A DNA stretch of 64,000 bases from Ciona savignyi (taxonomy: Eukaryota; Chordata; Ascidiacea; Phlebobranchia; Cionidae), in NCBI GenBank assembly GCA_000149265.1, contig CH002571.1, forward strand, positions 138,411 to 202,410. Direction: 5' to 3'. Under the pieces are notes generated by a model. It did not search any database. It was not told the DNA's origin and was given only the letters and a program-made list of their open reading frames with translations. The position numbers and the translations under genes are program-made. Shown in pieces: positions 1 to 16,500 of the stretch; the first letter of the stretch is position 1, and the number at the start of each line of letters is the position of its first letter.

Positions 1-2712
1 AACTTCTTTCTTTTTTATGCATGGAATTTGAATGAAAGACTTTTCGTTTGGCCACTTTGCATTACATAGACTGAAAAAAATTTGCGTTTTCTTAAATTGC
101 CTGCCGAGTGACATGATCGTGCAACACATTAGCTCGGACAGAACCACAATAGGAACCGTCTATGTATATATTTTCTTAAATAAATCAAAATTGGCACAGC
201 ATGATTTTTACATTAAGATCAGGAAAAATTAAACGCATAAAAATCAAGGTTAGGTGTTGGGTGGCGTTCAAGCATTGAATTAATTTCTAGACTTGCGGTA
301 TCCTACACGTCTTGGTACAAAATCAAGTATTTTGCTAAGTAACAATGGGAACATTTCCCAATCTAATATCTTAGGTTTAGAAGTGTCATATGCCCGGAAT
401 CCACCAAGATATTTCGTTTACATGTGCAGTTTTGTTGAATAAGGCTATTTGAAATAAGAGGGTATTTAGAACCTACCTGCTGGTTAATATGTTGCGAAAA
501 AGTAAAAAAAAAGTTCCCAAAGTACAGAGGGGTCTAAGGTTTAGTACAAACTTGTTTAGAAATAATGCACAGACCCACTTATGAATTACTTTTTAATCCG
601 GCCCGGTGGTCTAGCGGTTAAGTGCGTCGCCTTTCAATCGAAAGGTTGCAGGTGCGAAACTGGTCGCTAGCTGGTCGGTTGTGTCCTTGGGCAAGGCACT
701 TTACGGACATTGCCTGAACCCAGCGGATTAATGGGTTCTACCAAATTGAAGGAACGTGTCTATCATATACAACACACTGAAATAGCTCCGGTAACCCGAC
801 GATGGGCGCGAGGTGATCTGACGATTGCCCGTGTGATAACCCCCTAGGTTTTCCCATTCACGGGGATAAACATGAATATCCTATATCCTATAAAGGAAAC
901 TTAGACTTTCCATAAGTGGATCATGATTGACATTCTTTTTCATAAGGGTACTTTGCATTACAGAGATACGAAACATTTGCCTGACGACACCCCTTTAACA
1001 TCAAGTTTTGACTTAGGCTTATCGCTATTTAAAATATAAATTAATATGTCCATATCAGTAATAGATATATCAGAGAACTTCGTTTCGACCAAATATAATT
1101 ACCAGGCCTGTCACAGCGTCACGACAGTTGTAGTTTCGAAATAAAACTAAAACGCAGAAAGGTGTGGTTAAAAACACAATAGGTCCGACTTGGTCTTGAA
1201 ACTGCGGAGTTTGACCGCTTGTTGAACATCAATGCATTATAAACCATCTTATGTTACGTATCCTGCATTTTTTCAAAAGGAAACCTATTATTCTTCGAAA
1301 TAAACAACAGGGTATGACGCTAAACACTTTATATAACATAGTGGAAAGTAGTGGTAGATGTGAAATTTTTGTCGTTGAATCACAGATTTATATTAGTTTT
1401 AGCGTTTAAATTGATTTAAATTTCGAATTGAAGCTAAAAACCATAATTCTTCGGATGTGGATTTATTTAAAATACTTAAATATAGTTACTTACTTTTGTT
1501 GACGACGTTTTACGCCTCATTAAACTTGACGAAAACACAAGTTTGCTTACAAATTCCTGGACTGGCTTCGTTAAGTAAAAAGAGCACGAATATGATAGTT
1601 CGTTGTTCATAAGCTCACATCTAACCAGCGAAATGCATTAAGCTACGGGCAGTTAGTTTTGGTAATGCATTGGAGCACATGTCGGTGAAGAATATGGTTT
1701 TGGGGACCTTGACAAAAATACAAACGAGTGACAAATCTCGCGATTGTTAAGAAAATAACTAATCTATCTTTAACACTGCTGTGAATAATTCGACATTAGC
1801 TTTTAGTCCGAAACTAAACGTGTATAAACCTAAATAAATGAGAAAAACTAACACCGATCAAAGGACAACCACTTAAAATGATAATGTTGTAGATGATCAG
1901 TACGAAGGTTAGGAGGAGAAATGGAACTTTGAGTTTAAAGATAATAGGATAGGATCTTCTGCTCGGTAAATGGGATTTATGTCAACAAACGTTATCACAC
2001 TGACGATCGTCAGATTACTCGTGCACAATGACCGGTTATTGCAGTCTCTGCAAATGTGTTTCACTCAGTGGAATGCTGGAGACATTTATACTTCCGATTC
2101 ATTTTGTACTGCCGATGTCCAGGAAGTGCCAAGTACAAGGACACCCAATCGCCTAACAATCGGCTAGTTTCGATCCCACCTTTCGGCTACCCGGAAATGA
2201 CGACGTCTTACCGATTAAAACAACCGGCAGTACTACAACAAACCACTTTGGATATGTCCATGATTTTATTGAGGCGTGGAAGAAATGAATTTAAAGTACT
2301 TCCTTTGCATAGAACCATATTATCCATGCATAGTTAAAGAGTTCAGACGTGCTGTAATGCATCTCAATTAAAAGTTTAGTTAGAATTAATGGCAGCTCTA
2401 CTTCTGCAAGATGTTAAATTAATTGTAAATAAATGTGTGAAATTGTCAATTATAATTAAATTCGGTTATGGTAATTAGGGCTACTCAACATGCTACGAAA
2501 ACCTCTGAACGTAAGCGACACGGCACCACGTGAAAAGATAAAGTCAATGTGCCCCTGAGAAAACAGTGGTTTAACATATAAAAAAAGTTTATTAATGCTT
2601 TTTGCAACATATGCATAAACATTGATTATTGCATTTGCATACACACGTACACATGGAAGTTCAAAAATATTATTTGAGCAGGAAAAAACACCTTAAATTT
2701 AGAATGCACTAA
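1..2712. other. Intergenic region downstream of glycerol kinase
   Basis: No coding region is recognisable here. The few open frames are short, lack splice-supported neighbours and match no family I know. The one structured feature is the SINE at about 599-895. The rest is ordinary AT-rich sequence. The left end of the window is cut arbitrarily, so a gene boundary further left cannot be judged. Confidence 0.6.
599..895 (+). mobile_element. tRNA-derived SINE, near full length
   Basis: The head looks like a tRNA gene: GGCCCGGTGGTCTAGCGG at the start, an A-box-like TAGCGGTTAAGTGCG near 612, and a B-box-like GGTTGCAGGTGCGAAAC at 644-660. The body follows, with the landmarks TTGTGTCCTTGGGCAAGGCA, CCTGAACCCAGCGGATTAATG and AACCCGACGATGGGCG, and the tail ends in repeated TATCC units. 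The same order of landmarks recurs, on either strand, at about 6113-6418, 11734-11966, 30024-30305, 40474-40765 and 59936-60180, plus fragments, so this is a dispersed family. It is non-coding and presumably depends on a LINE for mobility (inference). Confidence 0.85.
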
Positions 2713-2718
2713 TTTATT
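2713..2718 (-). terminator. Candidate poly(A) signal of glycerol kinase
   Basis: TTTATT on the plus strand reads AATAAA on the minus strand. It lies about 170 nt downstream of the glycerol kinase stop codon (2887-2889), a normal 3' UTR distance. This is a single hexamer match in AT-rich DNA, so support is modest. Confidence 0.4.
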
Positions 2719-2886
2719 TCAATAAATTGGACACATGAACATAAGCAATGCCACTTCAATAAAATTGAGACTAGGGCACAAAATAATACTGTGTAATAAC
2801 ATTGATGAGTTTATATCAAAACTAATTGCATTGTGGCTTGCGTATCTTGAAAAGTTTATCGACAATGCTGATATGTGTAAAACACA

Positions 2887-7976
<5,090 letters not shown>

Positions 7977-10550
7977 TTTTAATCCTTAAATTACTTACAG
8001 CTTTAAAAGAAATACTTCAAGATTAACTCATGTAACACAATGTATAATATGGAAATGGTTTTATAAGCTTGAAACTAGGATGAATAAGCTGTACAGAAAT
8101 ATCGCTCAACAGAACTAACCTACTTAACGCCCCTACTACCCACGCTTCATCTCCGGTTACTAAGATTAAATGTTTACGTCACGACAAGCGTCGGCAGTCA
8201 CTGCACAAACAAATGCCCATCCACTGTTGCGGTGTCACAAGAATTGCACTGATGTTCTATGGGCAATGAGGCGTCCCCTACCACGGAACAAAGTTCGCAA
8301 GGCTATTGATTTCATAAACCCAATCGTTCAGCTTATGATGATTGTTTTGTTTGCCGAAGTCTATTGCCCTATTGTGACGCAAAACACCATAGCTCCCAAC
8401 TTACGGAAACACGCTACAATATATCTGGTGTTTTACAAGAAGTTATATAGCAATTATCCATTTGACGCCATTACGGTTTTCCAGTTCAAGGGTTTAGACA
8501 TTTAAAACCCCAGCTTTAAATCTGATAGAGGTGAAATACATAGTAATAAAGAAGGTATTGCAGAGACAAGATCGACAGTCTGTGAACTTTTGTTTACTAT
8601 ATATAAGAATGGAAAAACACAAGGGGCTTTATCGCACAAGCAATCGCAATATTACCTCGCTCCCGCCTGAACTATCGCGTGTGTTGTGTATGATTTCGAT
8701 TTTAAACGGAACTTATTTTATGGTAGAATTATTCAATTTGGTTCATGCAATATTCATAACTGGGCCGTGCTTGCACATTTAATGTTTTAATTTTAATCAA
8801 TGTTAGGTTTGCTGTGCCATTTTGTTTGCTTCCGCATGTTTAACCGACCAGCCAGCGACCAATTTCGAATTTGCATTCCATGAGCTTAAAGGTGAATAAG
8901 CAATAAGCCACACGCTCTTTCGTCGTATATATGACGTAACCGCCTTTCGCCAGGTTACAGCCTTATCCAGTTTGTTTGTTTAAATATAAACATAAAATAG
9001 CAAAAAACAACTCAATATAAACTGCATTAATCTTAACGTACTAAAACGATGAACACTAAAGAGTATATCAGTATAAACAAAAGGTCACAAAATGGTTCGA
9101 TCACTGCCCCAGAGAAGAAAAATGGATGTTAGTAAAAACAAAGCGACGCGATAAAAGCAATTAAAGTCACCCCATAGTCTATATAATGATGTGATACCCA
9201 TACATATATCTTGGTACGAACAAAAATAACCAGTCACTCTCTTATAAACTGACACATCCATGCAGGTAACATAGGTTACGCCGAGATGGATATTTTCATG
9301 AAGGAGTTTGTAGCTTGCACAAAACAGTGTTGTACTTCGGGTAAATACTGTATAGGCTACCGAACTTATGTGCAGTGTCATGTATCCTGAAAGGAAAACT
9401 ACCTCTGTTATATCTTGTATTCTGTTGCCTTAACTATTGCCCCAAGTTTAGATTGGTAAATCGAAAAAAAAGTTTATATTAGAAACAGACGATATACACT
9501 TTGTATGAGATACCAAGTGTGATTAGGCAGGGAACCAGGGAACTCAACTGTCTCAGCAGGCAGAAACATCGTAGTCAGAATGTTTTTTTTACAAAGATTC
9601 GTGGTTTACCCTTTCCAATTAAATACAGCATCGAATACACATCTTAGGAAAACCAAATTACAAAGTGATCATGAAACTTTAATTAAAATATGTATAGATT
9701 AACACATAAATAATGCAAAGTGTTATTAGAAAATTCAAAACGATCGGGAACAACTAAAATAGCGATATTCACGTTGATGAGTTAATGGAGTGAAATAGTA
9801 GATAATATAAGAAGGTAGGATACACATTTTTATCCTGATGAGTGGGAAAACCAAAGTCACTAAAAATTACCGGATGTTCTTGTTGACTAAACAGTTGTAT
9901 CGTGTAATATAACTTCTTAATTTAATCATCAAAAAGGCCATTACTAGCCTTATCATGGGACTCAACTACACAAAGAAGTCCGGTTAAAGACTGGAACAAG
10001 CTAGCCATGACCTTCTTCATTACTTTACTGCACAGCAGGATAGCAGACAACAATCATTATAATAATTAACAATAAAATTCCCAATAAAAACATTCTATTT
10101 AGACGATGTTATTTTTAATTTTTAGGTATTGGAAACTTAGTATGGTATTGCATATGTTGCACATAGGCTATGCATTGAATTTAACTTATAGTTAAAAAAA
10201 CTTATAACTTAACTTGGCGCTGTAACACAAATAATGTAGCAACTGACAAAATAAACGTAATGCAGTAGAAAATATTAGTAAAGTCAAATGTAAAGTACAG
10301 AACCGAATTTAAACCCGCTATAATAAAACGATTAACGAAAACACGCGCGGCAGATTGATTAAGTGATGCCCATTATAAAAGAAACGCTTAATACAAATAT
10401 ACCTAAAATACCATTTCAGGCTACATCTGCGTGTATTTGGATTAAAATTTGGATTCAGTTCTGGGTAAAGTGGAACCATAATGACCATTCATTTTTTCGA
10501 CATTCAACATATTCTTGGGGTTTCTTTGACGTATCTAAAAAATATGAATG
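7977..10550. other. Intergenic region between glycerol kinase and flippase copy A
   Basis: No gene is recognised. It holds the presumed glycerol kinase promoter just above 7976 and the presumed 3' end of flippase copy A near 10550. A plus-strand open frame of 111 codons at 8170-8505 has no recognisable motif and no supported splice partners. A heavily decayed minus-strand SINE lies at about 8610-8900. I searched the minus strand here for the ATP8B C-terminal block (AFSHE) and did not find it. Confidence 0.55.
8610..8900 (-). mobile_element. Decayed SINE fragment
   Basis: Landmarks of the SINE family appear in order on the minus strand but with many changes: a CACAAGGGG/GCAATCGCAATATTACCTCG segment, GTGTGTTGTGTATGATTTCGA, and near the end CCGACCAGCCAGCGACCAATTTCGAA, which corresponds to the head. 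The tail is missing. It is an old copy. Confidence 0.5.
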
Positions 10551-13500
10551 TTAAATGAATCGAATAGTACAATACAAACTTGCTATTACTTTATCGAGGT
10601 AACTGGGCCAAAGTGCAGAGTACAAAACACGGAGAAACACCACAGGCATAATGCAGGTGACTGTCAAAAGTAAAACCAAGAACCACAAAGTTGGAGATGT
10701 ATAAGATGTTCTTGCAACACCTAAAACAATAAATAAACTTAGTTACAGATTTTTATATATAAATATGAATCATAATGTCATTCAGTTAAACCTTTTTTTT
10801 TAATTAGCATGTTTCACATAGAAGTAACTTACAAACTACAATGTTCAATTTTAAAAGTTATATATCCTTTTAGCAGCACAGGTTTTTTTACTTTTCTTAA
10901 ATAGAAAACTTACCAACAAATGGAAACTGGCTTGTGATTAAGTTGTACAAACCATCACTGTACAAAGCAAACTGAAATGGAAACAGAGCAAGGATACTTC
11001 CCCATGTAAAGAAGTGGTTCAAACCCGTCCAGTAATCAGTGTCAATTGCAATCTGAAAAATGTTAATATACATTTTTTATTAAAAGTAGGCAGTAAGTGG
11101 ATTACAATAAATATGCTTTATTATATTAATAATCAATTGGTAAGAGCTGAACTCATCCTAAATAAAGTAAGATGGTAATCTGAATGAAGGAAAAATGCTA
11201 GACTAGCAAACAGGTAAAACGAGTTTTTTTTTAAACTAATATGATAAGATACTTTTTAGAACTGCACAGGACATAGTCAAACTGAAAATATATGAGATCA
11301 CACTCACTTGCAAGTTAACTACAAAGATCATGGCCGTTGCTATCACCGTGGCAACAAATTGGTGATCCGCCATATCAAGTCCAACTGAATCCACATTCTC
11401 ATATAATGCTCCATATGGTATAAAGAACATTACGAGACTAGTTAAAATGCCTTTGATAATGCTGAAACATATTTGTTCTGTTCACAAATCATGACTACTT
11501 GCTTTTTTAACATTTTTTACTTACTTTGGTAATGAAACTATTAAATTTTTTGAACAAATAAAGATTTTTAAACAACCAACACATACCTTCTGCTAAATTT
11601 ATTTAGGTTGAAAAGTTCATTTTTCTGTCCACTCAAATAAAGTTTTGGTAACTTGATGCACACTTGATCATTTACATCCTAACAAAACAACAGCCCATAA
11701 ATTTATATGTAATTCTATTTACATTTATAAAAAACTAGACAGTTGTGTCTTTAGGCAAGGCATGTAACGGAAATTGCCTGAACCCAGCGGATTATTGGGT
11801 TCTACCAAATTGAAGGAACATGTGAATCATACACAACACACTGCAATAGCTGCGGTATTAACCCGACGATTGGCGCGGGGTGATCTGATGATTGCCTGTG
11901 TGTTAACCCCCTTGGTTTTCCCATTCATGTGGATAAACATAAATATCTAATTCCTATCCTTAATCAAAAATAAAACTAGCATCTTACCTGATCTAGCACA
12001 GCAAGAAAGATGACAGGTAGAGATGTGTAAATTATATTATAGAGGGTAACAAACCAATCATCATAAACTGACTGTAAAAATGCAAGGTAAATATTATATC
12101 CACAAACTGACAAAATAATTACCAACCTGTGCAGAGTAACCATTGAAAAATGCAAACCAGAAATGCACAAGTGTGAACGCAAAGTTTTTATAGAAAAAGT
12201 AATTGAGAAACTTGCAAATTCTCATGTATGACCACCGCCCATGGACAAGTAGTAGTCTTTCCAAATACCTGCAAATATTGAACTTAAAACATTGCAAATA
12301 TAAAAGTTCACTGCAATACCTCTGGTACTGGTAGTTATACCCATACATTTTTTGGTTCTACCAGGAGTGCAACAGTACATCATAATGTTCAAACTATCTA
12401 TGTTGTTATATTTCACGTTATTTATGGACTAATTCATTATGTTTAAGGATATTAAAAAGAATTTTGGTTCCATGGAAGTGCCAGGACTGTAACTTAATGC
12501 CTGTGGTTATAAAAGTACCAGTGTACAAAAATTGTGACCCTTTTTTAAACTGAAAATAAAAAAAATCTAGATATGTTCCTTAATATTCAAACATTAAAAA
12601 TGATATTTTTCAGAACAAGAATCCAGTGCAAATGTTCAAATAAAAACTTAGTTTCTCTCAAGAGTAGAGAATGTCGGGTGTACAAACCTGAATTGTCCAA
12701 AAGCGAAATCAGCGGACAAAACAGCTTGTGTCCCTTCCTCCCCACTTATCCCAACTCCTATGTGAGCAGCTGCAATGATTCTCATAAATTTCTGTGTTTT
12801 ATAAGAAATAAATATTTTGTTATTACCTTTAATCATGCTCACGTCATTAGCACCATCGCCTATAGCCAGAGTAACAGCTTTTTTGTTTTTCTTTACCAGC
12901 TCAACAACTTTTGCCTTTTGTATGGGAGTCACTCTGCAGCATATAACAGCTGTGCACTGTGAAGCTAGCTCCAAAAACTTAAGTTTCATATCCTGATTTA
13001 ATGCATGGACCTGATAACAAAATAATACACACCATCATAAGTATCCCACAAAAACAGTTAGAATGACAGGGTGAAAATTCCCATTCAATGGCTGTAAAAA
13101 ATTGGCTGTATATGTGCACAATTCGTTTGTTGGTACCACATCACTGTAAGAATGGAAACTATTGTCAGGGGTGGGGGTTAGTAACCTTTTTTTGCATTTT
13201 TAGGAAACTCAAATTGATCTACCATCTCAAATATAACCTTCCTGTTAATTTGTACAAACAAATGCATTATCTAGCATAGATTGATATGATGACATTTGAC
13301 GCCAAGAATACAGGGCAATTACTGATAAGCGTTTTGTCCACAACTACTTTAATGCCCATAGAAAGGAATAAACTGATATCTATCAGGTGTTCAACCACCA
13401 CACTGAATATTTGAACTTAGCAGGCATAACAATAGTTTTTATTTTAACTGCGTGACTTAAAGTTTAACAAAGACATGTATTTTAAACATTACATTTAAAA

Positions 13501-16500
13501 AATGATAAAGCTAAACAAAATTACCAAGCTGTGGCCGTTTATTACCAGCCCATGAGTACTGGTAGCGTTTCTGTCAACATTGGGAATTTCAACCTCCGTA
13601 ACTGAATTTTGCAGTTCCTGCAATGAAAATTGGTTTATGACACACTCGTTTAGACAATCAGATTTACTACTTGTTATATATCAAGTCACATTCTTATGCA
13701 TAGCTAACGAACCGTATGTTCATTATCAATGAACGAAGCATTGATTACCCCTTGAGGTTTGATCTTCTCCAAAGCGTTTTCGATTTCTGTTTCTACCTGC
13801 ATTGAAGGGGGAAACGATTATATAATTAGCCGAACCCATAAATTTTGATGACTAATTAATACACATTACCTCATCCTCAGTATATCCTTTTATAATCAAG
13901 ACATTTTTCATTTCTTCAGTGAGCATATGACATGAGTAGCCAATGTTAATGGCAGTTTCTTGCTTGTCACCAGTTAGTACCCAGATCTTTATGTTGGCAT
14001 TTGATAAGTTGGCTATGGTTTCTGGGACACCATCCTATATAATAAAAGGTATAGACGGGGAATAGGTCTGCTTCCGATTTTGCCTCTTACCTGCAACTTG
14101 TCTTCAATAGCAGTTGCACCAAGCAACTCCATATCTCTTTCTATCTCTTCATAAACAGCAGACAAGCGGTCCTCTCTATCTTCTAATGCAGTGCTTGCTT
14201 TAAAATGAGCTTCTTTCCAAACTGAAGAAGAACGAAAACACAGCTCAATTAAGATAACTTAATTTTAAAAAAAATTACAACTAACCACTAAACACGTCCT
14301 CTTCCAGTTCTTTCTTAGCTAGACACAGGGTTCTTAATCCTGCCCTTGCAAAGCTCTACAAATAAGAAAACCAATAGATAAAAAATGAATCTAAATAAAT
14401 TTACTCTGCAAAATTTTTATAGTAACATTTTCACAATGTTACAAAATTACAAATTACATTGTTTTTTATTATTAAAGCAGTAAATTAATTTTTAAAAGAA
14501 CTGAAAGGTAAAAACAGAGCACAACAGGCCACTTACATCTAAATGTTTTTCTGTCTTTGAAATTAATTTCGGATCACACTTCTTTGACAGATTTTGTAAA
14601 ATGGCAGAGTCAGCACCTTTACAGTACAGTACCACCTTACCTAATTTAGGATGAAATAAAAAATACAATTGAAACAAGACAGGACTATCTACCACATTTT
14701 GACTCTAGTCACAATTGGTATATTTTTTACATAGTGTAAACAATTTGTTTTTACATACCTAAAATAATGGGTACTTATCAATCCAAACTAGTTTTATGTG
14801 ACCTTTGTTTGAAATATATTATTGTGTAATGCATTGTGGGTTAACAATAATAAAAGTAACAACAAACCTAACATTTCTAGGGATGCACAATATAGGATAG
14901 TTAGGTATTCTAGAATATTCTAGAATAATACATTTCGAATCTAGAATTTCGAATCCTATTCTAGAATGTTTTACCATGTATTTAAATTTGCTATGCTGTG
15001 CATATATTTTCTCATTTATAGTGAATTAGCCATATGCTTTTAAACTGTGATGAGAGCAATTTATGTAGTCCAACAATATTTTACCATTACATATTTTTTT
15101 AATCATATGTAACATCTCTAAACACTATCTGCCATGAGGGAGGATAATAGTCTAGTAGGTTGTTGTTGAAATGAATGGCTGAGAAAAATGCTCCCAAACA
15201 CCAGACAATTTTTATTTGCATAGTTTGGTATCAAGACTAGCTATTATTGCCCTTGCACAATTAAACATTAATTTACTATTTAACACAGTTATACCTCGGT
15301 AAAAAAATAATAAATTAATCACTGCAAAAACACCTAACTATAAAACACATAGGATATCATTAAATTGAATACATAGGATATCATTCATTGTGTTTATTGA
15401 AAACATAGTTGTTTAAGTGAAATATATATTGCAAATACTAACGTGTTTAGCCTGTAAATAACTCTTCCGCCTTTGGAATAATTGCGTCATATTTAAAGGT
15501 GCGATAAACCACGTGATTACAGCCTGGCGAAAGTGACCTACTTTCTTTGTGCGTGCGTGAGTTTTAAGCGCGTCTGTCCACAATGCACGTGTATGGGACA
15601 ACTGATAAGATAATGTTGTTGTGCTTTGATGCAAGTTGTATTTCCGAGCTGCCGCTTTAGAAAATGTTCGGACGCTTTCACACGATAGATGCACTTTCGG
15701 TATGGAGAAACGCATTACGGGTATTACATACGAATGAAGAAGCCATTTTACAATTTTGAGATTACGAATTTACTTCAATGACGATTCACCAAAAGTTTCT
15801 TATCATAGTTATCCACTGTCGCACGCTTGCATGAAACGCATGACGCTGACGTCTGCATAATCGGCATCACGCGTGTTTTTGCGCGATGGATCGCAGCCAA
15901 TATTTTACGTTTTTAATTTCGAATCCTAACTATTCTTATTAAATTGCTTGTAAAGATTCGAATCCCTAGAGATTCGAATCTCAAAGATTCGAAATTCTAT
16001 ATTGTGCATCCCTAAACATTTCTAAAAGTTTCCATGGAATTATTTGTTTTCCAATTTGGGAAAAGAAAACTGGTCACTTACGATTTATTGGAGTACGACT
16101 AAAGATGCAGTTTAAAAATGTTAGCTAAACACTGTTAAAGATTTGATTTGAAGCCTTTCGGATCGATGTAGAATGACAAAGTGAGCATTTTAAAATCTTT
16201 GGAAAATGGACTTACATCTGCCATGATTAAAAATTTTGTACTTTGCTAGTCCAGCGAATTCTTCTGGATTTGGATTTATGCATATATAGGTCATTGTGGT
16301 AAAATATGTACAAATTTTACTCTGAATTGTTATTTTCTTTCGTGCGATATTGACTGACAAAACATTTCTGTCCTGTGTGTGGTGGAAAAAAAGAAAAAAA
16401 CATGCACTTGAAATTATGATTTAACATGTTGCCGTTAACTTTATCACAGTTAAAATGTGATAAAAATGCAGGCCAAAAGTTTAGGATTATTTTTTTGTTT

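Noticed and set aside
600..672. A functional tRNA gene
   Set aside because: The tRNA-like head is imperfect in the acceptor and T-arm regions and is followed by the SINE body and tail found in other copies, so it is a retroposon head rather than a tRNA gene.
8170..8505. Plus-strand open frame of 111 codons upstream of glycerol kinase
   Set aside because: No recognisable motif, no splice-supported partner and composition like the surrounding intergenic DNA. It starts about 190 bp from the divergent glycerol kinase ATG, where promoter sequence is expected.
15413..15715. 100-codon minus-strand frame inside the hAT-like element, with a vaguely BED-finger-like spacing
   Set aside because: The element is only 1.1 kb, the related copies at 55940-57576 do not keep the frame, and no catalytic transposase motif is present.
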